From an uncultured Ruminococcus sp. (GTDB taxonomy: Bacteria > Bacillota > Clostridia > Oscillospirales > Ruminococcaceae), in NCBI GenBank assembly GCA_947169885.1, contig CAMVRM010000010.1, positions 1 through 64,000 of the forward strand: a stretch of 64,000 nucleotides of DNA, read 5' to 3'. Below the pieces are notes generated by a model. The model was given only the letters and a program-made list of their open reading frames with translations. It was not told the DNA's origin and searched no databases. The translations under genes and the position numbers were made by a program. This document shows positions 7,328 through 17,811 of this stretch, one piece after another (the stretch's first letter is position 1; every line of letters begins with the position of its first letter).

Positions 7328-10300
7328 ATGGAGAAAAAGCAGAATAAAAGTATGTGGACTGCCGAACAGCTCCACGCTATTGAGGAAAAAGGCTCCGGCA
7401 TAATCGTGCCTGCCGCCGCAGGAAGCGGAAAAACAACTGTGCTGGTAGAGCGCACCGTCAGACTGCTCGCCGATGTGAGCGGAACTCTGCCTGCCGAAAA
7501 ACTGCTTGCCGTAACGTTCATGAAAGAAGCGGCGGCACAGATGAAAAGCAAGCTTCGTGCCGCTCTTACCAAAAAGATAATCGAGGCGGACGACCCTGCG
7601 GCTCGTGAATGGCTCTCACGTCAGCAGGATATGCTTGCTCTTGCACGTATCTGCACCATTGATTCTTTCTGTTACGATATGGTCAGAGAAAATCTTAACG
7701 AGACTGAATACCGAAACGGACTTGGCATTGCTGACGATTCTCAAATGACCGTCCTGCTCGATGAGTGTGTTCATACTGTGCTTGAAACTATGCGCCGTGA
7801 CTGCCCCGACAGAGAAGAACTGCTCGTTGACGCTCTTGTTAAGAATATTGACGGCGACACCGACAACGCCCTGGGAAACTGCGTTAAACAGCTGTATGAG
7901 TTCAAGCGCTCGCTCCCTTTTCCCGATGTGTGGGCGAAAAAGGCGGCTGAACTTTTCTCGGACGAAGACTTTCTTAATGAACAGCTTGACGAGATCTTCG
8001 ATAAGATAAAAGCCGATACCGAAACAGCTCTCGCTTACCTTGAAGAAGCGCTCTCACTCACGGGAAGTCTGCCTGCTCCCGATGATATTCTCGAACGTCT
8101 GGTCGACCAGCGTGACACGTTTGACGATGTGCGCACTGCGCTTACTCAGCGTGATTACAAAAAACTTTACAGCGCAGTCGGAAAGGATTTCCCGAAACCG
8201 CCTGCCGCAGGTCTTACTAAGCTCAAAAACGATGACAAGCCCGAACAGAAACGCATACACGGCAAGATCGACCCTCTGAGCAAGGCGGCAAAGGCACTTT
8301 TTGACGGCATGGGCGATATGCTCGAACCGTTCGGCAATGATATTCGTGAGAACAGCCGCATTGCAGGCATGGTCTTTTCGGCGCTCGACCTTGCCGCTGA
8401 TATGCTTGACGATCTCATGACTGCACGCAAGACCGAAATGGGTGTGGCTGAATTCGGCGATATTGAGCGAATGGCAATGAGACTGCTGGTGGAAAATGTT
8501 GACGGCGTTGTAAAGCGCACCGAATTTGCCGAGAGACTTCGTGCAGAGGATAAGTACAGAATGCTCCTCATTGACGAGTTTCAGGACGTGAACGACTTGC
8601 AGGAACTTATTTTCCGCTCGCTTTCAGACACGGATGACTTGTCGATGCTCGGTAAAAATGTGTTTGTTGTGGGAGACATAAAACAGTCGATATACAGATT
8701 CAGACAGTCTAACCCCGAACTTTTCAAGAATGCTGTCACTGCCGCAAAGGACAGCGCAAACACACAGCTTACCGAGATACGCCTTACTAAAAATTTCCGA
8801 AGCAGACAGGGCGTGCTTGCTTTTGTAAACGCTGTTTTCCGCAGGATAATGAGCAGCGATATAGGCGAACTTGAATATGATGCCGATGAACAGCTCTACT
8901 GCGGTGCAATACTTGAAAAGGACGATGAACAGGGCGAAGATACGCTCCTTTCGGGCGAAAAGTACCCTAGGCTTTATAAAGGCTCGAAGTTTGTCGGAGC
9001 TGACTGTCCTGCCGAGATAATGCTCATAAACGAGGACGAGAATATTGCCGATGAACTGAAATATATGGTGTTCGGCGGCGAGGAACTTGCCGTTGCACAG
9101 CGCATAAAACAGCTTATAGACGAGGGTGCGCCCGTGACCGAAAAAGGCAGACAAAGACCATGCCGACAGTCGGATTTCTGCATTCTTTCGAGAAAGACCG
9201 AACCGCTCAGAGCGGCGGCGGCGGCTCTTGAATACGTGGGGCTTACCGCTCACACCGAAACAGGCGTGGGATATATGCAGTCGCAGGAGATAATAGCGAT
9301 ACTCAGCCTGCTCAAAGTCATCGACAACCCCAACAGAAGTCTGGAACTTGCGGCTGTCATGCTGTCGCCTATCATGGGCTTTACGGCTGATGAACTTGCA
9401 CGGCTGAGAATGTATTGCTTCGAGACGAACGATAAGGGTCAGACTTTTGAGAGCAGGAGACTTTATCAGGTACTGCTTGCGGTCACGAAGAATGCAAAGC
9501 CCGATGCGCCCGATCTTGTGGACGAAGAAGACAGCAACAAGAACAAAAAGCTTGACATCGGCGACAAGGCACTTGAAGACCGCTGTGTGAGAACGGTCAA
9601 CCAGATAGAACAGCTGAGATTTTTCTCGGTGAGCATGGGGATAGAAGAACTTATCACCTATATTTACGACAAGACGGAATTTTTCTCGGCTTCAAGCTGT
9701 TTTGAGGATTCAGACCGCAGACGTGCTAACCTGAGAATGCTCACCCAGCGTGCGGCTGAATACGAAGCAAACTCCACAGGCGGTATCGCAGGCTTTCTGC
9801 GCTTTCTCGACAGCCTGACCGCCGCAAAGGGCGACTTCAAGCAGGCTCAGACACGCACCTCGGGAAGCGATTCCGTTCTGCTGAAAACTTTCCACCGCTC
9901 AAAAGGTCTTGAATTCAAGTTCGTGTTCATTATTGGGCTGGGCAACGAGTTCAACCTCAGAGACAGGTCACGCCCTGTTCTTCTCAGCGAAAAGCTTTAC
10001 GCAGGTATAAGGTTCTACCGACACGATGACCTTTCAACAGTCGACACATTAAGCCACATGAAGCTTTCGGACAAGCTGATGAAAGAAATGCTCAGTGAGG
10101 AAATGCGCCTTTTGTATGTTGCGCTCACCCGTGCGGAAGAACGGCTGTTCATACCCATTTTCTTAAAGAGGAACAAACGTTCGAGCTATGATGTTCCCGA
10201 CAGGCTCGCAAGGCTTGCCGATGCCATAGCCGATGCAGGCAGAGTTACCACTGAGATACTTGCGGACAACAATTGCCGCAGTGCCAACACATGGATAGCC

Positions 10301-11218
10301 GCAGCGCTCATGCTGACCGAGGGATGCGATCCGCTTCTTGATGCGGTGAACGTGACCGCCGAGACTGCCGACACTCTGCACAGGCTCATACCTGCTGACG
10401 ATATTTCGCCCGAGATAGTCTACCGCACTTATCCCGATGAAAACGCTTCACAAAGGCGTGTGATAAGCTTTGCAAAGGCTCTGCCCGATGAACAGACTGC
10501 CGATATTATCGCAAAACGACTTAAAGATGCGGAAAAAGCACGTAAAGCCAAGGCACTTGACGATTCTGAACCGCTTGCCGCTTCAAAACGCACCGTTACC
10601 GAGATAGTGACTGAGATGAACATGAAAAAGCCTGCCCCCGAGGATATAAAGGCGATGTTCTATCCACAGCTGGGAACACTTGAAAAAGAGGAACTCTCAA
10701 AGCTTTCGCCTGCACAGCGGGGAACTTGCACCCACCTTTTCATGGAACTTGCGGACTACTCCAACTGCGAAAAGAGCGTTGAGCAGGAACTTGAACGGCT
10801 GGTAAAGCGTGGCTCGATGACCGTGCAGGAAAGCCGTGGAGTTTATGTCAGCGCCGTCAAGAAGTTCTTTTCGAGTGAACTTTACACACGGATGAAAGCC
10901 GCAGGCAGTGCCGTTATGCGTGAAAAACACTTCACAGTCAAGGCATCTGATGCAGGCATAGGCGGCGAATACTCCAAGTATCTTGCACCTGACGGAATGC
11001 TTCAAGGCATATGCGACTGTATCTTCCCCGAGGGTGACGGTTATGTGCTTGTGGACTACAAGACCGACTATTTCCAAAGCGAGGAAGAACTTGCGCACTA
11101 TGATGTTCAGCTTGAACTTTACAAAAAGGCGCTTGACATAATCCTGCCCATGCCCGTTAAGTCATGCTGTCTGTATTCCTTTGCGCTGACAAAGCTTATC
11201 GAGCGTGAAACAAAATAA
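7328..11218 (+). CDS. addA: ATP-dependent helicase-nuclease subunit A
   Basis: This 1296-residue subunit of the AddAB complex processes double-strand breaks for recombination. The N-terminal UvrD-type helicase has Walker A (AAAGSGKTTVL, about 30-40), Walker B (LLIDEFQDVND), the GDIKQSIYRFR segment and motif VI (LLYVALTRAEERL). The C-terminal RecB-type nuclease carries the DYKTD motif of PD-(D/E)XK enzymes near residue 1235. ATG 7328 follows the GTGGGGG leader; a GTG four codons earlier is part of that leader. AddB normally lies just upstream of addA, but polA is there instead, so the partner must be elsewhere. Confidence 0.95.
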   Translation: MEKKQNKSMWTAEQLHAIEEKGSGIIVPAAAGSGKTTVLVERTVRLLADVSGTLPAEKLLAVTFMKEAAAQMKSKLRAALTKKIIEADDPAAREWLSRQQDMLALARICTIDSFCYDMVRENLNETEYRNGLGIADDSQMTVLLDECVHTVLETMRRDCPDREELLVDALVKNIDGDTDNALGNCVKQLYEFKRSLPFPDVWAKKAAELFSDEDFLNEQLDEIFDKIKADTETALAYLEEALSLTGSLPAPDDILERLVDQRDTFDDVRTALTQRDYKKLYSAVGKDFPKPPAAGLTKLKNDDKPEQKRIHGKIDPLSKAAKALFDGMGDMLEPFGNDIRENSRIAGMVFSALDLAADMLDDLMTARKTEMGVAEFGDIERMAMRLLVENVDGVVKRTEFAERLRAEDKYRMLLIDEFQDVNDLQELIFRSLSDTDDLSMLGKNVFVVGDIKQSIYRFRQSNPELFKNAVTAAKDSANTQLTEIRLTKNFRSRQGVLAFVNAVFRRIMSSDIGELEYDADEQLYCGAILEKDDEQGEDTLLSGEKYPRLYKGSKFVGADCPAEIMLINEDENIADELKYMVFGGEELAVAQRIKQLIDEGAPVTEKGRQRPCRQSDFCILSRKTEPLRAAAAALEYVGLTAHTETGVGYMQSQEIIAILSLLKVIDNPNRSLELAAVMLSPIMGFTADELARLRMYCFETNDKGQTFESRRLYQVLLAVTKNAKPDAPDLVDEEDSNKNKKLDIGDKALEDRCVRTVNQIEQLRFFSVSMGIEELITYIYDKTEFFSASSCFEDSDRRRANLRMLTQRAAEYEANSTGGIAGFLRFLDSLTAAKGDFKQAQTRTSGSDSVLLKTFHRSKGLEFKFVFIIGLGNEFNLRDRSRPVLLSEKLYAGIRFYRHDDLSTVDTLSHMKLSDKLMKEMLSEEMRLLYVALTRAEERLFIPIFLKRNKRSSYDVPDRLARLADAIADAGRVTTEILADNNCRSANTWIAAALMLTEGCDPLLDAVNVTAETADTLHRLIPADDISPEIVYRTYPDENASQRRVISFAKALPDEQTADIIAKRLKDAEKARKAKALDDSEPLAASKRTVTEIVTEMNMKKPAPEDIKAMFYPQLGTLEKEELSKLSPAQRGTCTHLFMELADYSNCEKSVEQELERLVKRGSMTVQESRGVYVSAVKKFFSSELYTRMKAAGSAVMREKHFTVKASDAGIGGEYSKYLAPDGMLQGICDCIFPEGDGYVLVDYKTDYFQSEEELAHYDVQLELYKKALDIILPMPVKSCCLYSFALTKLIERETK

Positions 11219-11262
11219 GAACTTGAAAATCCACGCACATTTCTTGTGAAGACAGGTTCTAA
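11219..11262. repeat. Possible relic of the AGAACCTGTCTT element
   Basis: Just after addA, AAGAACTTG opens and AAGACAGGTTCT closes a 44-bp stretch. The closing end is the exact inverse of the AGAACCTGTCTT that starts the long non-coding elements at 31739 and 59037, and the middle contains CCACGCACAT, close to the CCACGCAAAT at 31721. A deleted copy is plausible, but the match is short. Confidence 0.35.
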
Positions 11263-11269
11263 AACGACA

Positions 11270-11308
11270 AAAACGCAGTACCCACAAAAATGGGAACTGC
11301 GTTTTTTC
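11270..11308. terminator. Bidirectional terminator between addA and the phosphoesterase
   Basis: AACGCAGTACCCA and TGGGAACTGCGTT form a stem with one mismatch around a short A-rich loop, with T-runs on both strands. The convergent genes share it. Confidence 0.85.
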
Positions 11309-11314
11309 TTCTTG

Positions 11315-12124
11315 TTAATCGGGAAAATCATCTGGCGGTTCTGCACCGGGGAGCGGTTTTATCTCCATGGGATCGCCGTCACAGATCGGAGCAGTCTCAG
11401 TCTCGATAACATCTTCACTGCCGTCACCGCCCAGCTGAACGAAATCGTAGTAAAGCACGTCCAGCTTCGGGTCAACGGTGCTTGTGTAGTCGATATGATA
11501 ATGACCGCAGAACCAGCGGCGGTATTCGGTGCGCTCCTTAACGCCTTCCAGAAACTCGGTCAGCACATTTCGTGTGTAGCTGTCATCGTTTCGGAGCAGG
11601 ATAAGTTCACGCTGAACGCTTGTAGGTGCGCAGTGGGTAAGGATATAATCGACCTTGAACCCGACTCTTTCGAGCGCTTCACGCCCCTCTTTAAGTTCTT
11701 CCTTGCTGGGAAGTTCCTGATGCCACCACGAAACGCCCTCCTCACGGTAATACTTATCGTGGCTGTCAGCGCCGCCGAAAGTGAAGAAAGTCTTGCCTTC
11801 TATCTCGAACACCTGCCCACGCATAAGGTGGTAGATGCGTTCAGCAACACGATGTATCTTGCCGCCGTGCCACTCCTCAACGGGAAGCTGTTCGAGCAGG
11901 TCGAAGTTTTCGTGGTTGCCGTCTATGAAAAGAGTTGTCCACGGCATACCGTTGAGCCATTCAAGCCAGTAAAGTTCCTCCTCAGTGCCGCCCCATACAA
12001 GACCAAAGTCGCCTGCGATGATAAGGTAATCATCTTCTGTAAGTGCCGCAAGACCGGGAGTGTTTTCTATATCAAGTTTTGCGATGTCGATAGAACCGTG
12101 AATATCACCTGTTATAACGATCAT
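11315..12124 (-). CDS. Calcineurin-like metallophosphoesterase
   Basis: This is a 269-residue soluble phosphoesterase with all five metal-binding blocks of the family: GDIHG (residues 6-10), GDFG, GNHE, THCAP and GHYH. The fold uses two metal ions to hydrolyse phosphomono- or diesters; the substrate cannot be told from sequence. It is a single gene with its own promoter and shares a terminator with addA. The C-terminal tail ends in a Pro/Asp-rich stretch of no recognised function. Confidence 0.88.
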   Translation of the reverse strand: MIVITGDIHGSIDIAKLDIENTPGLAALTEDDYLIIAGDFGLVWGGTEEELYWLEWLNGMPWTTLFIDGNHENFDLLEQLPVEEWHGGKIHRVAERIYHLMRGQVFEIEGKTFFTFGGADSHDKYYREEGVSWWHQELPSKEELKEGREALERVGFKVDYILTHCAPTSVQRELILLRNDDSYTRNVLTEFLEGVKERTEYRRWFCGHYHIDYTSTVDPKLDVLYYDFVQLGGDGSEDVIETETAPICDGDPMEIKPLPGAEPPDDFPD

Positions 12125-12176
12125 TTAGCTTCCCCCTTATTGCATTTTGAATAAAAATGCGGTTTAAACTACTGTT

Positions 12177-12205
12177 ATTATAACACATAATATATGATAA
12201 TTCAA
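12177..12205 (-). promoter_or_regulatory. Promoter of the metallophosphoesterase
   Basis: On the minus strand TTGAAT (12205-12200), a 17-bp spacer and TATAAT (12182-12177). Confidence 0.7.
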
Positions 12206-12355
12206 GTCATAACAACGAAAATATACAGCAAATTATTAACGATTTACAGAAAGTTTACATTTAATGATATTCTGCCTGCAAAAAACATCACGTCAGCGAA
12301 CAAATAAACAACCGTTCTCAAAACAATTCCGCATTCCGAATTAAGAAGTTAGGGG

Positions 12356-12384
12356 TTGACAACTCAAATCAGTTGTGATATAAT
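12356..12384 (+). promoter_or_regulatory. Strong promoter of enolase
   Basis: TTGACA at 12356-12361, a 17-bp spacer and TATAAT at 12379-12384. TG one base before the -10 makes it an extended -10 promoter, fitting a highly expressed glycolytic gene. Confidence 0.9.
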
Positions 12385-12390
12385 AGATAA

Positions 12391-13848
<1,458 letters not shown>

Positions 13849-13850
13849 GG

Positions 13851-14138
13851 TCCTCGGGCGGACGGCTCGTATCCCTCGCACATAAGTTTTGTCTAAGACG
13901 AAAGTGTGTGCGGCTCGGGGGTCCTCGGGCGGACGGCTCAATGCCCTCGCATATAAGTTTGTCTAAGACGTAAGTGTGTGCGGCTCGGGGGTCCTCGGGC
14001 GGACGGCTCAATGCCCTCGCACATAAGTTTTGTCTAAGACGAAAGTGTGTGCGGCTCGGGGGTTCTCGGGCGGACGGCTCGTATCCCTCGCACGTAAGTT
14101 TTGTCTAAGACGTAAGTGTGTGCGGCTCGGGGCTTTCA
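13851..14138 (+). repeat. Four tandem ~71-bp hairpin repeats behind enolase
   Basis: Four near-identical units start at 13851, 13922, 13992 and 14063. Each opens with (T/C)CTCGGGCGGACGGCTC and contains a long imperfect hairpin: CCCTCGCACA pairs with TGTGCG...GGG around an inner TTTTGTC/GACGAAA stem. The last unit ends GCGGCTCGGGGCTTTCA, exactly as the copy behind argS (47663-47755) does. There are no spacers and no protein-coding potential. Confidence 0.9.
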
Positions 14139-14190
14139 TGGGGCGTTAGCTTTACTCAGGCTTTGATTTTAATTAAATAACGTATAAAAA

Positions 14191-14250
14191 AAGAAAGTAT
14201 TTGACGTTTAACGAACAGATCCGCCACGTCAGATACTTTCTTATTTTTTA
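14191..14250. terminator. Bidirectional terminator between eno and the LRR gene
   Basis: AAGAAAGTATTTGACGT pairs with ACGTCAGATACTTTCTT (one mismatch) around an 18-base loop, with A/T runs outside on both strands. Confidence 0.85.
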
Positions 14251-14266
14251 TTTCTAATTTTTAAAA

Positions 14267-15604
14267 TTATTTACGCAGGTATTCGTCTGCCTCTTTGCCT
14301 TTTGCGGTCTTGTGGTTGACGATAGTTAAGATTATAACGATAAGAACAGCCACAGCCGCTCCGATAGCGATACCCATGATTATTTTGTAAAGCTTGTCGG
14401 GAGCTATGTCGGGAGCAAGTTCAAGGGTCGGATTTTCCTCGGAAGATGCTTCGGAAGTCACAGCAGATGCAGCCTCGGCTTTGAACGGAATGTCATTGTC
14501 CTCAGCATAACTCTGCGCTGCGGAATACTCCGTGCAGTGGAGCGTGAAACCCTCGACAGCCTTGCCTTTTGAGGTCTTGCCGAAAGCGTTCTCGCCAATG
14601 CGCACAAGCGTGTCGGGAACGGTCAGGTCTTTAAGTCCGCAGTCAGCGAATGCAAGGCTTCCCAACGTGTCAAGCCGTCCGAGTTTCACGTCTGAAAGAG
14701 CGGAGCAGCCGATGAACGCTTCGTTGTAAATGGTGGTCACTGTGTCGGGCAGTTCAAAAGCTTCGAGCGCCGTGCAGTCCTTGAAAGCGCTGTCGCCGAT
14801 AGTCACAAGTCCCTCGGGGAAAGTGACCGCTTTAAGACCCGTGCAGCCCAGAAACATATATGGCGGTATATCCGTTGTGCCCTCGGGGAATGTGTAATCT
14901 TCGATAGCCGTGCAGCCCTCAAAAACCGAATGTTCCATGTGTGGATTCGGCATGGAAATCGCACAAAGCGAAGTGCAGTCCTTGAACGCCTGCTGATCGA
15001 TATAGGTACAGCTTGCAGGAATGTCGATACCCAGCAGAGCTGAACAGCCTTCAAAACAGTTGTTGCCGATAAGTTCAACGCCTTCCCCAAGCTTTACTTC
15101 GGTAAGAGCGGTGCAGCCTTTGAAAGCGATAGCACCTATCTGCTTTACCGTATCGGGAACGGTTATCTGTTCTATCTTTGTGTTGCCTGCAAACGGGCTG
15201 TAAACCTGACTGTCTGCAACGCTTCCGTCATCGGCGTAGGAAATACCGTGAATATTGCCGTAAAGCACAGGCGAACCGCCGCTCATATACCAGCCGCCGC
15301 TTATCGCTGAAACGGTGCAGCCGTCAAGTGTGTCGGGAACTGCGATGTGCCTGTCCTTTCCGTAGTATTTGCTGACGGCAACCGTCCCATCAGCAAGCAG
15401 AGTGTAGCCCCATACGCCGCTTCGGTGAAAATTCTCACGGTCACGGTTTTCGTCATCAACTGTGTCGGCGGTCTCTGCGGCATCAGTCTGTGAAGAATCC
15501 ACAGGCGTAACAGCATCGTCCTTGCTGTCTGCATAAGCGGCAAACCCGTTAAACAGCATAAGTGCCGACAGAGAAGCAAGACAGAATATTCTTTTAAACT
15601 TCAA
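14267..15604 (-). CDS. BspA-like leucine-rich repeat membrane protein
   Basis: This is a 445-residue exported protein: signal peptide (about 1-25, ending AAYA), an acidic linker, a body of about seven LRR_5/BspA repeats of 22-23 residues (pattern IGxxAFxGCxxLxxVxLPxxV, residues about 100-370) and a C-terminal membrane helix (about 405-430) with a short basic tail. Such proteins sit on the cell surface and often bind host or cell-wall components; the ligand here is unknown. The start is TTG 15604 with GGTGAT upstream, since no nearby ATG keeps the signal peptide. It is transcribed alone between its own promoter and terminator. Confidence 0.88.
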   Translation of the reverse strand: MKFKRIFCLASLSALMLFNGFAAYADSKDDAVTPVDSSQTDAAETADTVDDENRDRENFHRSGVWGYTLLADGTVAVSKYYGKDRHIAVPDTLDGCTVSAISGGWYMSGGSPVLYGNIHGISYADDGSVADSQVYSPFAGNTKIEQITVPDTVKQIGAIAFKGCTALTEVKLGEGVELIGNNCFEGCSALLGIDIPASCTYIDQQAFKDCTSLCAISMPNPHMEHSVFEGCTAIEDYTFPEGTTDIPPYMFLGCTGLKAVTFPEGLVTIGDSAFKDCTALEAFELPDTVTTIYNEAFIGCSALSDVKLGRLDTLGSLAFADCGLKDLTVPDTLVRIGENAFGKTSKGKAVEGFTLHCTEYSAAQSYAEDNDIPFKAEAASAVTSEASSEENPTLELAPDIAPDKLYKIIMGIAIGAAVAVLIVIILTIVNHKTAKGKEADEYLRK

Positions 15605-15640
15605 TTTTTATCACCCAAACTAAACAGAATGTACACATTT

Positions 15641-15670
15641 ATTATATCACGAAAAACACTGATTTGTCAA
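15641..15670 (-). promoter_or_regulatory. Promoter of the LRR gene
   Basis: On the minus strand TTGACA (15670-15665), an 18-bp spacer and an extended TGATATAAT (-10 at 15646-15641). Confidence 0.85.
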
Positions 15671-15685
15671 GCGTTTTGGGTGCAT

Positions 15686-17392
15686 TTAATTCAGTCTTAT
15701 CCCAAGCATCGTCAGGTCATCGAACTGGTCTGCTTCGCCCACAAACTCATCTACCGCCAACTTAACATCTGTAAGCAGTGACTCAGGGTCGGTGTCGCCC
15801 GTCCTGTTCATCGCTTCAAGCAAACGTGCAGTGCCGTACAGTTCTTCCTCAGCATCTGTTGCCTCGGGAACTCCGTCCGTGTATACAAACAGCGTGCCGC
15901 CACGTTCCAGCGTGAACTCATACTCCTTGTATTTCGCACCTTCAAGACCGCCCAGCACAAAACCGTGCTTATCCTTGAAGAGTTCGTACTCACCGTCAGC
16001 TTTCCTGATTATGGGATACTCATGCCCCGCATTCGCCGCCGTGACCTTGCCTGTTGAGATCTCCAACACTCCGAACCACGCCGTCACGAACATTTCTTCG
16101 TCATTGTTCTGACAGATAGCATTGTTCACTTTCTCAAAGACTTTCGCAGGACTGCCCAGTTCCTTCGCATAGTTGTTTATAAGTATCTTCGACATCATCA
16201 TGAACAGTGCCGCAGGAACTCCCTTTCCGCTCACGTCCGCAATAACAAGCCCCAAATGGTCGGGGTCGATAAAGAAGAAATCGTAGAAATCGCCGCCCAC
16301 TTCCTTTGCAGGTGTCATCGAAGCGAAAATGGCGAACTCTTTTCTGTCCGGAAACGGCGGAAAAATATTCGGGAGCATATCCGCCTGTATCTTCCTCGCA
16401 AGTTCCAGTTCAGTTCCTATGCGCTCTTTCTCCTTGGTTATTTTCAGGAGATTTGCGCCGTATGTGTAAATATCCGTTTCCATGTCAGCCATGGTCTTTG
16501 CGAGCCGTTCTATCTCGTCACCCGTTTTTATGTCGAGCGAACCGAAGCAGTTTCTTCTTTCGCCGTCACCTTTTCCGCCTGATGCAAATTCGTTGCAGGC
16601 ATCGGCTATCATGTTCACGGGCTTGACCAGCCGTTCTTTGATGCGCCTTGTCTGGAAAAGCGAGATAACAATCGTTACCAGCACTACGAGTGCAGTAATG
16701 TGGAGCGAGAATTCAGCCGTTCCCGCAAGAATGTTCTTTAACGAAATGTCCGCAAGAACAAAATAGCATATCTTGCCGCCCGAATAAACAGGCGTTCCGA
16801 CTGTGCAGAGCATTCCGTAATTCTCAGTCCAGCCCAGATCATACATAACGCTGTTTACATCGCCCGAAAGAAAACGCTTTATCTCACGGTCATAGACTTC
16901 TTCCCACTCACCGGGCAAAAGCTGTGTCTTTGTTTCATCGGGGTCGACGATATAAACGATACTGCTTGTCTTTTCATCATACATAGCAAGATAAACGTCC
17001 GAAATATCATTATGCGTGTGAAAATCGAGCGTTGTGCCGAGAAGCTTGATAAGAGACTTATAGGTGGGGCTTTCGGTCATTTCATCATCTGGAAAGAAAG
17101 CCCTGTACTCCGCAGTACCCATTTTCATGCGGTCTTCTTCGCTCAGACTGTGGTATCTGTTCATCACCTTGTCGGCAAATTCGGCGGCATCAGCGTTGTC
17201 ACTGCTGATAGTCATTTTGACCTGCTTCACCGTTGTGTCGGCAAAGTTTATATACTGCTTTGTCAGGTGTATCACGAAGAATGAAAGCGCCACCAGCTGG
17301 ACTGCAAGCCCGAACACGATACAGCTCTGCACCGTTGAGTGGACAGTCTTTGCCGAGAGTGAGTGCGGCTTGGGAGTGTGCTTTCTGCGCAT
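15686..17392 (-). CDS. Membrane PP2C-type (SpoIIE/RsbU) serine phosphatase
   Basis: This 568-residue sensor phosphatase should dephosphorylate a serine-phosphorylated anti-anti-sigma protein. Two membrane helices (about 22-44 and 229-246) enclose an extracytoplasmic sensor region of about 180 residues. A HAMP linker and short coiled coil follow. The C-terminal SpoIIE domain keeps the metal-binding residues GGDFYD, DVSGKG, DGVPEA and DDLT. Its ATG overlaps the stop of the RsbW-like gene by one base (TAATG). No STAS-domain substrate is encoded nearby. Confidence 0.92.
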   Translation of the reverse strand: MRRKHTPKPHSLSAKTVHSTVQSCIVFGLAVQLVALSFFVIHLTKQYINFADTTVKQVKMTISSDNADAAEFADKVMNRYHSLSEEDRMKMGTAEYRAFFPDDEMTESPTYKSLIKLLGTTLDFHTHNDISDVYLAMYDEKTSSIVYIVDPDETKTQLLPGEWEEVYDREIKRFLSGDVNSVMYDLGWTENYGMLCTVGTPVYSGGKICYFVLADISLKNILAGTAEFSLHITALVVLVTIVISLFQTRRIKERLVKPVNMIADACNEFASGGKGDGERRNCFGSLDIKTGDEIERLAKTMADMETDIYTYGANLLKITKEKERIGTELELARKIQADMLPNIFPPFPDRKEFAIFASMTPAKEVGGDFYDFFFIDPDHLGLVIADVSGKGVPAALFMMMSKILINNYAKELGSPAKVFEKVNNAICQNNDEEMFVTAWFGVLEISTGKVTAANAGHEYPIIRKADGEYELFKDKHGFVLGGLEGAKYKEYEFTLERGGTLFVYTDGVPEATDAEEELYGTARLLEAMNRTGDTDPESLLTDVKLAVDEFVGEADQFDDLTMLGIRLN

Positions 17393-17799
17393 TACTTCCC
17401 CAGCCTCTTTACGATAGTAAGGATATTTTTGCCGTCACGGTATTCGTATCTCATATCGTCCATACTCTTTTTCACCATAAAGATGCCCAGTCCGCCGATG
17501 TCACGTTCCTGTGCGGAAAGCGTTATGTCGGGGTCTTCCTTTGCAAGAGGGTCATAGGGAACGCCGCTGTCCTCAAAGGTTATGACTGCCGAACCATCCT
17601 CGATACCGATAGAAATGACCGCCATACCCACATTCGGCGCATAGGCATAGTGTGCAATGTTTACAAAAAGTTCCTCTACCGCTATCTCTATCTGCATCTG
17701 TGCTTTCATCGAGCAATTTGCGGCTTCAAGTTCCGATGTTATAAACTCCGTCACTGCATCAAGATTTTCAACTTGTGCGCTGATCTCCAGTCTTTTCAT
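17392..17799 (-). CDS. RsbW-like anti-sigma factor / serine kinase
   Basis: A 135-residue single-domain GHKL ATPase. The N box EIAVEELFVNIAHYAY, the G1 box FEDSGVPYDP and the G2 box GGLGIFMVKKSMD are intact. This family binds a sigma factor or other partner and phosphorylates an anti-anti-sigma factor. It is tightly coupled to the downstream phosphatase gene, so kinase and phosphatase are made together as opposing activities. A clear GGAGGT ribosome-binding site precedes the ATG. The target is unknown because neither a sigma factor nor an STAS gene is adjacent. Confidence 0.9.
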   Translation of the reverse strand: MKRLEISAQVENLDAVTEFITSELEAANCSMKAQMQIEIAVEELFVNIAHYAYAPNVGMAVISIGIEDGSAVITFEDSGVPYDPLAKEDPDITLSAQERDIGGLGIFMVKKSMDDMRYEYRDGKNILTIVKRLGK

Positions 17800-17811
17800 A
17801 TTGACCTCCTG

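Noticed and set aside
13851..14138. CRISPR-like array of 71-bp units behind eno
   Set aside because: Whole units repeat without unique spacers; the structure is a tandem hairpin repeat.
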